Assembly: GCA_017381835.1 (NCBI GenBank)
Contig: JAFOBK010000272.1
Coordinates: 1-23,618, forward strand
From: Oscillospiraceae bacterium
Lineage (GTDB): Bacteria; Bacillota_A; Clostridia; Oscillospirales; Oscillospiraceae
DNA length: 23,618 nucleotides
Reading direction: 5' to 3'
Shown piece by piece: positions 8,016 to 17,019 of this stretch. How positions within the stretch are numbered: the stretch's first letter is position 1; every line of letters starts with the position of its first letter. The notes under the pieces are model-generated. The model saw only the letters and a program-made list of their open reading frames with translations. It had not been told where the DNA came from and ran no database searches. The position numbers were made by a program, and so were the translations under genes.

Positions 8016-9821
8016 TTATTCCTCCATCAGCCTTTCCATTTCGTCCAGCAGCGTGCCGAACAGCTGAAGCGCCTCTTCCACGGGAGCGGAGGTGGTCATA
8101 TCCACACCGGCGCCCTTCAAAAGGTCAATGGGGCTCTTGGAACAGCCGCCACTGAGGAAATTCAGGTAATCCTTCACAGCGCTCTCGCCCTCAGAAAGAA
8201 TCTTGCGTGACAGCGCAATGGCTGCAGAATAACCGGTAGCATATTGGAAGACATAATAGTTGTAGTAGAAATGAGGAATTCTTGCCCATTCCATGGCGAT
8301 CTCATCATCCACAATCATATCGGGGCCAAAGTACATCTCATTCAGGCGACGGTATTCGGCGCACAGATCATCAGCGGTCAGGGTCTTACCCTCGGCAACC
8401 ATACGGCCGATGTTCAGCTCGAACTCAGCAAACATGGTCTGGCGGTACAGTGTGCCCTTGAACTGCTCCATGAAATGATTGATAAGGTATGCCCGCTCCT
8501 TCTTATCTGTGGTCTTACCCAGCAGGTACTCCATCAGAAGCGCCTCGTTACAAGTAGAGGCAACTTCCGCAACAAAAATCACATAGTCAGCATCGATGGG
8601 GTTCTGGGTCTTATTGGAATAATAAGAATGCAGCGCATGACCCATTTCGTGAGCCAGAGTGAACTGGCTGTCCAGGGTGCCGGAGTAATTCATCAGCACA
8701 TAGGGATGGACAGCAGCACCGGCAGAATATGCGCCGCTGCGCTTACCCTCATTCTGATAGACATCGATCCAGCGGTTGTCAAAGCCTTCCTGCAGTACCT
8801 TACGGTAGTCATCACCCAGGGGTGCCAGGGCATCATAGATGGTCTCCTTTGCCTGGGCATAGGGGATCTTCTTATCCACATCCGCAACCAGGGGTGCATA
8901 GACATCGTAGAAATGCAGTTCATCCAGTCCCAGCAGTTTCTTACGCAGACGGACATAGCGGTGCATTTTATCGAAGTTCATGTGAACAGCATCGATCAGG
9001 TTCAGGTAGACGGAGGTAGGCACATTGGTGCGGTCAAGGGATGCTTCAAATGCATTCTCATACTTGCGAGCCTCTGCAAAGAACTTCAGCTGCTTATTCT
9101 GGGCATTCAGGGTTGCAGCAGCGGTATTCTTAAACTTGGCAAAGCTGTGGTAGAGATTCTCATAGGCGCTCTTACGCAGCACCCGGTCGGAGCTGGTCTC
9201 GTAAGGAACAAAGGTTCCCTGGGTCAGCTGATGAGTCTTTCCTTCGCTGTCCACTGCATCGGGGAATGTGATGTCCGCGTCAGCAAACATGCCGTAGATA
9301 TTATCGGGAGCCTGGGCCATTTCTCCGGCAGCAGCCAGCAGTTTTTCCTCCGCAGGAGAAAGGACATGCTCCTTACGACGGCGCAGGTCGGTGAGGTACC
9401 GGCGGTAGCGCTCCAGGGCAGGATAGGCAGCATAAAAACCATCCAGGGTTTCATCAGAAATTGCCATGATCTCAGGGGTTTCAAAGCTGGTGGCAGCACT
9501 TAAACCCACCACCACACTCATGAACTTGCCTACCATTGCCTGGTAAGTAGCTTCCCGGGTATCCTGATCTGCTTTGCGCATGCAGTAGTTGGCCAGCAGT
9601 TCTGCCTTGGCATTGACAGCCTCATTCTTTTCCATATAGCCATAGAGGTTTTCGGCACACTCACCCAGCTTGCCTGCAAAAGACAGCAGCACCTTTTCAT
9701 CCTCTGCCAGGGTAGCCAGTTCCTGCTCCCAGACTTCATCGGTTGCATACAAATCTTCCAGCGCCCAGGTATCCTCCACGGGAATTTCAGAGCGTTTTCT
9801 GATCTTGGTGGTTTCTTCCAT
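8016..9821 (-). CDS. pepF: Oligoendopeptidase F (M3 family zinc peptidase)
   Basis: A 601-residue cytosolic metallopeptidase of family M3B, which cleaves short peptides. The zinc motif HEMGH is at residues 391-395, and the third ligand is probably Glu419 in FVAEVASTCNEALL. The N-terminal helical part (about 20-200) and the catalytic part (about 205-585) have the usual family layout and length (about 600). No signal peptide. The start ATG has AGGAGG nine bases upstream. It is the first gene of a two-gene unit with its own extended -10 promoter, and its stop is one base from the next ATG. In other Firmicutes PepF has been linked to peptide turnover and peptide pheromone processing; nothing here points to either specifically. 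Confidence 0.95.
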   Translation of the reverse strand: MEETTKIRKRSEIPVEDTWALEDLYATDEVWEQELATLAEDEKVLLSFAGKLGECAENLYGYMEKNEAVNAKAELLANYCMRKADQDTREATYQAMVGKFMSVVVGLSAATSFETPEIMAISDETLDGFYAAYPALERYRRYLTDLRRRKEHVLSPAEEKLLAAAGEMAQAPDNIYGMFADADITFPDAVDSEGKTHQLTQGTFVPYETSSDRVLRKSAYENLYHSFAKFKNTAAATLNAQNKQLKFFAEARKYENAFEASLDRTNVPTSVYLNLIDAVHMNFDKMHRYVRLRKKLLGLDELHFYDVYAPLVADVDKKIPYAQAKETIYDALAPLGDDYRKVLQEGFDNRWIDVYQNEGKRSGAYSAGAAVHPYVLMNYSGTLDSQFTLAHEMGHALHSYYSNKTQNPIDADYVIFVAEVASTCNEALLMEYLLGKTTDKKERAYLINHFMEQFKGTLYRQTMFAEFELNIGRMVAEGKTLTADDLCAEYRRLNEMYFGPDMIVDDEIAMEWARIPHFYYNYYVFQYATGYSAAIALSRKILSEGESAVKDYLNFLSGGCSKSPIDLLKGAGVDMTTSAPVEEALQLFGTLLDEMERLMEE

Positions 9822-9851
9822 TTTCTTTTCCTCCTGTGGGTTATTTTGCTT

Positions 9852-9880
9852 ATTATATCACGCAATTTGGAAAATGCAAA
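9852..9880 (-). promoter_or_regulatory. Promoter for pepF
   Basis: A perfect TATAAT (9852-9857) is preceded by TGA, giving an extended -10 (TGnTATAAT). The -35 is weak: TTTGCA (9875-9880) at 17 bases. Start would be near 9845, giving a short leader that contains the AGGAGG of pepF. Confidence 0.7.
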
Positions 9881-9890
9881 GATTCTAAGC

Positions 9891-9919
9891 TTGCAAACTC
9901 CCAAAAACTATGGTACATT
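9891..9919 (+). promoter_or_regulatory. Weak candidate promoter for the EamA exporter
   Basis: TTGCAA (9891-9896), 17 bases, then TACATT (9914-9919) preceded by TGG, a TGn-extended -10. Each hexamer has four of six matches. The predicted start (about 9926) would leave only a leader of about ten bases and would clip the ribosome binding site, so the real promoter may lie elsewhere in the 115-bp divergent gap. Confidence 0.27.
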
Positions 9920-9936
9920 AGCAGGCGGTGATTATT

Positions 9937-10839
9937 ATGAAAAAACAATTCCAGGGCAGCCTCCTGCTGGTACTGGCTACCCTGATCTGGGGTTCTACTT
10001 TTGTTGCCCAAAGCACAGGCATGGATCATATCGGCCCCTTTACCTTTTTGGCTATCCGCAATATTATGGGTGCGGTATTTCTGTTCCTGCTGTCTCTCAT
10101 TACGGATCGTTTTATAAAAGACGGCAAATCCGCCAAAGAGCGCTGGATGGATCCCAAGCTGTGGAAAGCGGCATTTCTTTGCGGCACGCCCCTCTTCGTG
10201 GCAGCCGGCTTGCAGCAGATGGGCATTGTCAGCACCGATCCCGGCAAGTCCGGTTTCCTGACCGCCATGTACATCGTGTTCGTGCCTATTTTCGGAATCT
10301 TTCTGAAGCGGAAGCCCTCTAAGTGGATCCCCGTCAGCGTGGTTCTCGGTGTTGTGGGTCTGTATTTCTTAAGCTGTGTAGGTGTCACTTCCGTCAGCGC
10401 CAGCGATCTGCTGCTGATCGGATGCGCCATCGTCTATGCAATTCAGATCCTCTGCGTGGATCTGTTCGGATTGGAACTGGATTCTGTACGACTGAACTGT
10501 CTGTGCTGTGCCATCACTTTTGTGCTAGCATCCATCGTAACCATTTTCACGGAAACGCCCACCTGGGAAGCTGTGAACAGCTGCTGGGGTCCTCTTCTTT
10601 ACGCAGGTATTCTCTCCAGCGGCATTGCCTTCACACTGCAGATGGCCGGTCAGAAGCATGTAGAGCCCTCCACCGCTTCCCTTCTCATGAGTCTTGAATC
10701 TGTATTTGCAGTGCTCTCCGGCTGGCTTGTACTGGGCGATTGGCTCTCTACCTATGAAACCATCGGCTGCATTCTGATTTTTATTGCGATTATGCTCTCG
10801 CAAATCCCTGATAAGAAAAAAGAAAAATCCAAGGTGTAA
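9937..10839 (+). CDS. EamA/DMT-superfamily transporter
   Basis: A 300-residue, very hydrophobic protein with about ten membrane helices arranged as two EamA repeats (about 6-138 and 148-290), the layout of drug/metabolite exporters. The first helix carries the typical LIWGSTFVAQ motif (16-25); positively charged loops and a Lys-rich tail are probably cytosolic. The substrate cannot be read from sequence; the family includes amino-acid and metabolite exporters. I chose ATG 9937, with AGGCGGTG six bases upstream, over the in-frame GTG at 9928, which lies inside that site. The gene is alone on the plus strand, divergent from pepF and convergent with ddaH. Its TAA stop is in the loop of the terminator hairpin. 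Confidence 0.93.
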   Translation: MKKQFQGSLLLVLATLIWGSTFVAQSTGMDHIGPFTFLAIRNIMGAVFLFLLSLITDRFIKDGKSAKERWMDPKLWKAAFLCGTPLFVAAGLQQMGIVSTDPGKSGFLTAMYIVFVPIFGIFLKRKPSKWIPVSVVLGVVGLYFLSCVGVTSVSASDLLLIGCAIVYAIQILCVDLFGLELDSVRLNCLCCAITFVLASIVTIFTETPTWEAVNSCWGPLLYAGILSSGIAFTLQMAGQKHVEPSTASLLMSLESVFAVLSGWLVLGDWLSTYETIGCILIFIAIMLSQIPDKKKEKSKV

Positions 10840-10857
10840 ATCACCTTGGATTTTTTT
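10823..10857. terminator. Bidirectional terminator between eamA-type gene and ddaH
   Basis: AAAAATCCAAGGTG and CACCTTGGATTTTT form a 14-bp perfect stem around a five-base loop TAAAT. The plus strand continues in TTTTTT and the minus strand reads TTTTTCTTTTTTC, so it can end both the plus-strand exporter transcript and the long minus-strand operon. The loop contains the exporter's stop codon. Confidence 0.92.
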
Positions 10858-10862
10858 ACTGC

Positions 10863-11633
10863 TTAGAAGCGAAGGGACAGGCAGGACAGACCGCCATCCA
10901 CCTTCCGGTACTCGGAAGTATCCACCAGCAGAACCGGATAGCCCAAATCACGGACTGCCTTTTCCACAGCAGGATAGCCCTCAGGCACGATAACAGTACC
11001 GTTGACCCAAATGCAGTTGGCTGCATAGGCTTCCTCTTCAGGGATCTCTACACGATGATACTTGGTAAATTCGTGTTTGGTGATGAATTCACCGGATACC
11101 AGCATATTGCCGTTTTCCAGGTAGTTTACACCGGTTTTCAGATGCAGCACCTCTTCCAGCGTTACCTCGCTGCCGGAAAGGCCATGCTTCTCCAGGATAG
11201 CAATAAACTGGCGGATGCCCTCTTCGTTGGTACGGGCAGAACGGCCCACATAGAAGTGGTCACCTACCATCATAACATCGCCGCCCTCCAGGGTGCCGGG
11301 GGCATTGATATACTCGATCTTATCTTCGGGGAAGAAGGCACGAACCGCGCCGATGATCTCGTCCTTTTCACCATTACGGGATTCCGCACCGGGATTGGTG
11401 ATAATGGCGCACTTACGGGTAATAACCGCAGGATCTTCTACGAAGCAGGAGTCGGGATAGCGCTCGTCTGCTTCCAGTACGGTTACATTGACACCGCACT
11501 GCTTCAGCGCAGCAATGTAAGAATCGTGCTGCTTGCAGGCCTTCTCATAATCGGGCTTGCCCAGCTGAGGATTGGAGGTAATACCGTCGATCAGCGCGCG
11601 GCAGGGTCTTCTGACAATTACATTCTGAAACAT
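10863..11633 (-). CDS. ddaH: Dimethylarginine dimethylaminohydrolase-like amidinotransferase-fold hydrolase
   Basis: A 256-residue member of the guanidino-group modifying superfamily. DDAH hydrolyses methylated arginines to citrulline and methylamines. The catalytic residues line up with bacterial DDAH: Glu116 in GTLEGGDV, His164 in LHLKTG, and the nucleophile Cys251 in the terminal DGGLSCLSLRF. FVEDPAV (64-70) supplies the substrate-binding Asp. Its length is close to that of the Pseudomonas enzyme (about 254). No signal peptide. The start ATG has GAAGGA eight bases upstream. It begins 17 bp after the polC stop and is the last gene of the operon. An arginine deiminase is less likely because that family is much longer; a related citrulline-forming hydrolase with another substrate remains possible. 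Confidence 0.85.
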   Translation of the reverse strand: MFQNVIVRRPCRALIDGITSNPQLGKPDYEKACKQHDSYIAALKQCGVNVTVLEADERYPDSCFVEDPAVITRKCAIITNPGAESRNGEKDEIIGAVRAFFPEDKIEYINAPGTLEGGDVMMVGDHFYVGRSARTNEEGIRQFIAILEKHGLSGSEVTLEEVLHLKTGVNYLENGNMLVSGEFITKHEFTKYHRVEIPEEEAYAANCIWVNGTVIVPEGYPAVEKAVRDLGYPVLLVDTSEYRKVDGGLSCLSLRF

Positions 11634-11650
11634 TGTTTATCCTTCTTTCC

Positions 11651-14600
11651 TTAAAAACCATCAAAGAGATTGACCTGGCTGGTATCAGGCAGGTTACCGA
11701 ATGCACCGGCTTCTTTTAGCATTTGGATATGGGTTTTGGATGCCTTGGGGCAAGCTGCGGAGAATTCCTCAATGGAGAGGAATGTCTTTCCCTTAGAGCC
11801 GTTCATAATATCCCAGGCAGCGCTTTCGCCCAAACCGGAAACCGCCACAAAAGGAGGCAGTATCTTACCGTCTTTAATCAGAAACTTGGTGGCATGGCTC
11901 TCATAGATATTGATGGGTGCAAATTCAAATCCACGCAGGTAGAATTCATAGGCCACTTCCAGGGTGATCAGCAGATCTTCATCCTTGTTGGTAGCATCCT
12001 CATTGTTCTCAATGGCATCGATATTGGCCTTTACCGCATCCATGCCGCCGGTTATCAGCGCTGCGTCAAAGCCGCCCTTTTGGCTGCGGCGGTAGAAATA
12101 GGCCGCATAGAATGCCAGAGGATGATAGACCTTAAACCAGGCGATACGGAAAGCCATCATGCAGTAAGCAACCGCATGGGCCTTGGGGAACAGATACTTG
12201 ATCTTCTTGCAGGAACCGATATACCAGTCCGGCACACCGGCCGCCACCATCTCTTCCTCCGCACCGGGAGGCAGGCCCTTGCCCTTACGGACAGATTCCA
12301 TGATCTTAAATGCCCGCTTTTCCGGCATGCCGCAGGAAATCAGATAGAGCATAATATCGTCACGGGCACCGATGGTCTGATCAACTTTCGCAACACCGCT
12401 GACGATTAGATCTTTTGCGTTACCCAACCACACGTCGGTACCATGGGTGTAGCCACAGATACGAACCAGGAAGTCGAACTTAGTGGGCAAGGTATCCAGC
12501 AAAACGCCACGGGTGAAGCGGGTATTAAACTCGGGAACGCCAACGGCGCCGGTGGGACCCAGGATCTTATCGTCCTTGTATCCCAAAATCTCCGAGGAAG
12601 TAAAGATGGACATGGTGCCCTTATCGTCCAAAGGAATGGTCTTGGCATCCACGCCGGTCATATCCTCCATCATGCGGATCATGGTGGGGTCATCATGACC
12701 CAGCATATCCAGCTTCAGAAGGTTCTCTTCCATGGAGTGGTATTCAAAATGGGTAGTAATCTGATCGGAATTGGGGTCATCCGCAGGATGCTGGACGGGA
12801 CAGAAGTCCCAAATCTCATTTTCCTGGGGGATAACAACCAGGCCGCCGGGGTGCTGACCGGTAGTACGGCGCACACCAACACAACCGGATGCCAGTCGCC
12901 CAATCTCTGCGGTGGGGGCTGTCTTACCACGCTCCTGTAGATATTTCTTTACATAGCCATAGGCGGTCTTTTCAGCAACGGTACCAACAGTACCGGCACG
13001 GAACACATGGGAAGCACCGAACATGGAAATACAGTATTTGTGTGCTTCCGCCTGGTATTCACCGGAGAAGTTCAGGTCAATATCGGGCACTTTATCACCG
13101 CCGAAGCCCAGGAAGGTTTCGAAGGGAATGTTAAAGCCATCCTTTTCCAGCTGGGTTCCACAAATGGGACAGGGCATGTCCGGCAGGTCCGCTCCGCAGT
13201 TAAACTCCGCCGGTACATCCAAAATGGTATGCTTACATTCAGGATTGGGGCAACGGTAGTGAGGCGGGAAGGAATTAACCTCCGTGATGCCGGACATAAA
13301 GGCTACGATGGAAGAGCCGACAGAGCCACGGGAACCAACCAGGTAGCCGTTTTCCAAAGAATTCTGCACCAGACGCTGGGCAGACATATAAATCACATCG
13401 TAATGACAGCTGATAATATCATGCAGTTCTGTCTCAACACGCTTGACAAACAGTTCCGGCGGATTGTCGCCATAGAGTCTGTGGAATTTTCCGTAGACCA
13501 GGTCTTTCAGATCTTCCACAGAATTTTCGATCTTGGGGGCAAACAGGTTATGAGGTACCGGACGAACAGTTTCACACATGTCCGCAATGAGGTTTGTATT
13601 TGTAACAACCACCTCATAGGCCTTTTCCTCACCCAGATAGCTAAATTCCCTCAGCATTTCATCGGTGGTGCGGAAATACAGGGGGTTAGGCTTATCCGCA
13701 TCATCAAATCCCTTGGTTGCCAAGAGGATATGACGGAAGATCTCGTCCTCGGGGTTTTGGAAGTGGACGTCACCGGTTGCCACAACGGGTTTGCCCAGTT
13801 CTTCACCCAGGCGGACAATGGTGCGGTTAAACTGCTGCAGCTCCTCTACATCCTTGGCAATGCCCTTCTCCAGCATGAACATATTGTTACTGATGGGCTG
13901 GATTTCCAGGAAATCATAGAAAGAGGCAATATCTTTCAGTTCTTCCTCGCTCTTATGGTCAATGACCGCCTTAAACAGTTCGCCGGCTTCGCAGGCAGAA
14001 CCGATGATCAGACCTTCCCGATATTTCATAATTTCGGATTTGGGCATCCAGGGGAAGCGCTTAAAGAACTTTAGATTGGAATTGGAGATCAGATGATAGA
14101 GGTTTCTCAGACCCATCTGATTCTTCGCAAACAAAATGATATGATTGGGGCGGCGCTTACCCAAGGGGGTCTCCCGCTCCATATTCATCACATAGGGATT
14201 AATTTCCTGCAGATTCTCGACTCCCAGCTCCTTCAGCTGCTCCATAAACTTCGCCATAATCAGGCCGCAGGTCATGGCATCATCAGCTGCCCGGTGGTGA
14301 TTAAACTCCGGCAGGCTGAGGGCATCAGCAACGATGTTGAGCTTATGCTTATTCAGCTGGGGCATCAGAATACGGGAGAGGATCAAAGTATCTGCATATG
14401 TAAAGCTACGTTTAATTCCCTGCCGCTCACATTCAGCACGAATAAAACCGATGTCAAAGGCGGCATTATGGGCAACCAAAGGACGGTCTCCCACAAAATC
14501 CAGGAATTTAGGCAGAATTTCTTCAATTTTCGGCTGACCCTTCAGCATTTCATTGGTGATGCCGGTAAGTTCCGTATTTTCCGCGGTCAGCAGCCGCTCC

Positions 14601-15967
14601 GGGTCTACCAATGTCTGGAATCGGTCGATTTCCTTACCGTCTTTCAGAATCACCGCGCCGACTTCCGTGATGCGGTCATTGATGGAAGAAAGGCCGGTGG
14701 TTTCCAGGTCGAAAGCCACAAATTCTCCGTCAAAGGGCATATCGGTCTTACCCCGGACAACAACGCGGTCATCAAGGTCATTGAAATAGTAACCCTCACA
14801 GCCGTGAAGGATCTTAAAATCGGTATCAGTGCCGGCCACCTTCAAATTGCCTCCCCAACCTTCCACAGTGTGAAGGGCATCCGTAAAGGACTGACAGCAG
14901 CCATGGTCAGTAATGGCAATGGCACGATGCCCCCAGGCAGCGGCCTGCTTAATGACGGATTTGGTGTTGGTCAGGGCATCCATGTTACTCATGGAAGTAT
15001 GCAGATGCAGCTCTACACGCTTTTCACCCTGGTAGAGATCTTTACGCTTAGGCATCTCTCCGGGCATAATGGCAAAGGGCTTCAGAACCGTTTCATTGGT
15101 GTAGTTATCTACCAGCAACTTACCCTGGATTTTGACCACGCTGCCGTTTTTCACGCCTTGCAGAATCGGCTCAGCTTCCTTATTTTCCAGGAATCGGCTG
15201 ACGCGAACGGAGGAAGTATTATCGGTCACATCAAAATTAATGACCCAGGCGTTGCGCTTCTTCAGTTCCTTGTGCTCAACTGCAAAGACGCGGCCTTCCA
15301 CAATGATAATGCCCATGTCCAGACTCATGTCCTTCATGGGAACTACTTTTCCCTTGAAAGGTTTGCCATAAATGGCACCGTTATCCACGGGAGCCGCTTC
15401 CTTCTTGGGTGCAGCCGCACCATTGCTGGGAAGGCTGGTAATCATAGAAGAGCGCATGGCATCCATGGCCTCAAAGAGCGCTTTACCCTCCAGGTTTTGA
15501 CCTGCCTTGACTTCCACATTCACCTGCACACCGAACTGCGAAAACAGGCGGCGGCGGATTGCAGGGACACACTCCAGCAGCATATCCTTGCCATTGGCCA
15601 TCAGGTCAATATGTAGGGTCTCCCCTTCCCATGTCCATTTGGCACCGGCAAGGCTTCCGCGAGTAATGGAATTTTCAGCCACAAACAGCTGCATCAGGTC
15701 TTCCTCGTCCATATTAGATAGCTGGGAAGGAGGGTACACCGGTTCGATCCGAAGCTGCCGCAAACCGTAGGCATCACAAATATCCCCAGCAGCATTGGCA
15801 AGCAGCTTCTGGGGAATATAGGTTTCCGAAGCAATACTCACCACCACAGAGCGTTTTTCAGGATCAATATCCGCAGCGGTGATGGCCGCCTGAGAAAGCA
15901 ACCCTAAAAGGGGCTCAGGCGGCTGATAGTCCGAAAACATATTCAGAAAGAATACGGTTTTGCTCAT
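11651..15967 (-). CDS. polC: DNA polymerase III alpha subunit, PolC type
   Basis: A 1438-residue replicative polymerase of low-GC Gram-positives, with built-in proofreading. Order of domains: N-terminal domain (about 1-190); OB fold (about 200-305); PHP domain starting at RVELHLHTSMS (317-327), interrupted by the DEDDh exonuclease (414-580; Asp420 and Glu422 in FDLETTGL, Asp505, His558, Asp563); then the polymerase core. The core holds a Cys cluster (906, 911, 924, 933, 936) resembling the PolC zinc finger, and DIDLNF (962-967) with two catalytic Asp. The C-terminus has QVNLF (1431-1435), a beta-clamp binding motif. All key residues are present and the length is normal. AAGAGGA precedes the ATG. 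It lies nine bases after ispG. Confidence 0.98.
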   Translation of the reverse strand: MSKTVFFLNMFSDYQPPEPLLGLLSQAAITAADIDPEKRSVVVSIASETYIPQKLLANAAGDICDAYGLRQLRIEPVYPPSQLSNMDEEDLMQLFVAENSITRGSLAGAKWTWEGETLHIDLMANGKDMLLECVPAIRRRLFSQFGVQVNVEVKAGQNLEGKALFEAMDAMRSSMITSLPSNGAAAPKKEAAPVDNGAIYGKPFKGKVVPMKDMSLDMGIIIVEGRVFAVEHKELKKRNAWVINFDVTDNTSSVRVSRFLENKEAEPILQGVKNGSVVKIQGKLLVDNYTNETVLKPFAIMPGEMPKRKDLYQGEKRVELHLHTSMSNMDALTNTKSVIKQAAAWGHRAIAITDHGCCQSFTDALHTVEGWGGNLKVAGTDTDFKILHGCEGYYFNDLDDRVVVRGKTDMPFDGEFVAFDLETTGLSSINDRITEVGAVILKDGKEIDRFQTLVDPERLLTAENTELTGITNEMLKGQPKIEEILPKFLDFVGDRPLVAHNAAFDIGFIRAECERQGIKRSFTYADTLILSRILMPQLNKHKLNIVADALSLPEFNHHRAADDAMTCGLIMAKFMEQLKELGVENLQEINPYVMNMERETPLGKRRPNHIILFAKNQMGLRNLYHLISNSNLKFFKRFPWMPKSEIMKYREGLIIGSACEAGELFKAVIDHKSEEELKDIASFYDFLEIQPISNNMFMLEKGIAKDVEELQQFNRTIVRLGEELGKPVVATGDVHFQNPEDEIFRHILLATKGFDDADKPNPLYFRTTDEMLREFSYLGEEKAYEVVVTNTNLIADMCETVRPVPHNLFAPKIENSVEDLKDLVYGKFHRLYGDNPPELFVKRVETELHDIISCHYDVIYMSAQRLVQNSLENGYLVGSRGSVGSSIVAFMSGITEVNSFPPHYRCPNPECKHTILDVPAEFNCGADLPDMPCPICGTQLEKDGFNIPFETFLGFGGDKVPDIDLNFSGEYQAEAHKYCISMFGASHVFRAGTVGTVAEKTAYGYVKKYLQERGKTAPTAEIGRLASGCVGVRRTTGQHPGGLVVIPQENEIWDFCPVQHPADDPNSDQITTHFEYHSMEENLLKLDMLGHDDPTMIRMMEDMTGVDAKTIPLDDKGTMSIFTSSEILGYKDDKILGPTGAVGVPEFNTRFTRGVLLDTLPTKFDFLVRICGYTHGTDVWLGNAKDLIVSGVAKVDQTIGARDDIMLYLISCGMPEKRAFKIMESVRKGKGLPPGAEEEMVAAGVPDWYIGSCKKIKYLFPKAHAVAYCMMAFRIAWFKVYHPLAFYAAYFYRRSQKGGFDAALITGGMDAVKANIDAIENNEDATNKDEDLLITLEVAYEFYLRGFEFAPINIYESHATKFLIKDGKILPPFVAVSGLGESAAWDIMNGSKGKTFLSIEEFSAACPKASKTHIQMLKEAGAFGNLPDTSQVNLFDGF

Positions 15968-15976
15968 AAAATCCTC

Positions 15977-17014
15977 TTACAGTGCTTCAATGCGCTTTAA
16001 CAGCGCAGGTAACAGTTCATCGTAGGGCAGTTTCTCGATCTGCTGACCTTTCTCGAACAGCATGCCGCAGCCATCGCCGCCGGCAATGCCGATATCGGCC
16101 TCCCGGGCCTCGCCGGGGCCATTGACAATACATCCCATGACCGCCACGGTAATGGGTTTTTCGCAATCCTTCAGTGCCTCATCCACCTTGTTCACAAGGC
16201 CGATCAGGTCAATTTGGGTTCTGCCGCAGGTGGGGCAGGAAATGATATTCACGCCCTCTTTCCGAAGGCCTGCAGCTTTCAGAATGTCCTTAGCGGCGTA
16301 AATCTCCTCAACGGGATCATCGGTAAGGCTTACACGGATGGTATCACCGATGCCATCGAGTAGTAGGGCGCCAATGCCCATAGCGGACTTCATAAGACCC
16401 ATGCGGACAGGTCCGGTCTCTGTGACGCCGATATGGATGGGATAGTCGCATTTGCTGCGGAAGAGTCTGGCTGCTTCCACCATAGTGGGAACGGTAGAGG
16501 ACTTCATAGACACGCAGGTGTCATAGAAGCCGTACTTTTCCAGCAGTTCCAGGTGCTGGAAGGCGCTCTCCACCAGCGCTTCCGCGGTGGGATGGCCATA
16601 CTTCTCCAGCAGCTTCTTATCCAGGCTGCCGCCGTTGACACCGATGCGGATAGGGATATGCTTATCCTTACACACATCCACAACTGCCTGGACTCGATCC
16701 TCACCGCCGATATTGCCGGGATTGATGCGGATCTTGCTGGCACCGCCTTCTGCGGCGGCAATGGCCAGCTTATAATCAAAATGAATGTCCGCAACCAGAG
16801 GCAGAGGAGAACCTGCGCAGATGTCTGCAAAAGTAGCCGCTGCTTCCTTATTGGGAACAGCCAATCTTGCAATCTGACAACCGGCAGTTTTCAGCGCGCG
16901 AATCTGCGCAAGAGAACCCTCTACATCGGTGGTTTTAGTGTTGAGCATGGACTGGATTACCACCGGGGCACCGCCGCCGATAGGAACTCCGCCCACAAGA
17001 ATTTGTCTAGTCAT
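15977..17014 (-). CDS. ispG: 4-hydroxy-3-methylbut-2-en-1-yl diphosphate synthase
   Basis: A 345-residue iron-sulfur enzyme of the MEP pathway, converting methylerythritol cyclodiphosphate to HMBPP. The N-terminal TIM barrel is marked by PVVIQSMLNT (17-26) and LVADIHFDYKLA (73-84). The C-terminal cluster-binding domain has Cys260 and Cys263 (SCPTCGRT), Cys295 (MGCIVNGPGE) and Glu302, the four expected ligands of a 4Fe-4S cluster. This is the short bacterial form, without the extra middle domain found in plants. The start ATG follows the rseP stop by five bases and its ribosome binding site AAGGGG is made from the last rseP codons. With dxr and uppS in the same operon it supplies isoprenoid precursors for the lipid carrier of wall synthesis. 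Confidence 0.97.
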   Translation of the reverse strand: MTRQILVGGVPIGGGAPVVIQSMLNTKTTDVEGSLAQIRALKTAGCQIARLAVPNKEAAATFADICAGSPLPLVADIHFDYKLAIAAAEGGASKIRINPGNIGGEDRVQAVVDVCKDKHIPIRIGVNGGSLDKKLLEKYGHPTAEALVESAFQHLELLEKYGFYDTCVSMKSSTVPTMVEAARLFRSKCDYPIHIGVTETGPVRMGLMKSAMGIGALLLDGIGDTIRVSLTDDPVEEIYAAKDILKAAGLRKEGVNIISCPTCGRTQIDLIGLVNKVDEALKDCEKPITVAVMGCIVNGPGEAREADIGIAGGDGCGMLFEKGQQIEKLPYDELLPALLKRIEAL

Positions 17015-17019
17015 AAGGT

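Noticed and set aside
8244..9503. A 419-codon open frame on the plus strand
   Set aside because: Antisense to pepF; no start signal or domain.
9928..9936. GTG start for the EamA exporter at 9928
   Set aside because: The GTG is part of the AGGCGGTG ribosome binding site for ATG 9937.
14093..15616. A 507-codon open frame on the plus strand
   Set aside because: Antisense to polC, low-complexity His/Gln/Leu composition typical of reverse-complement frames.
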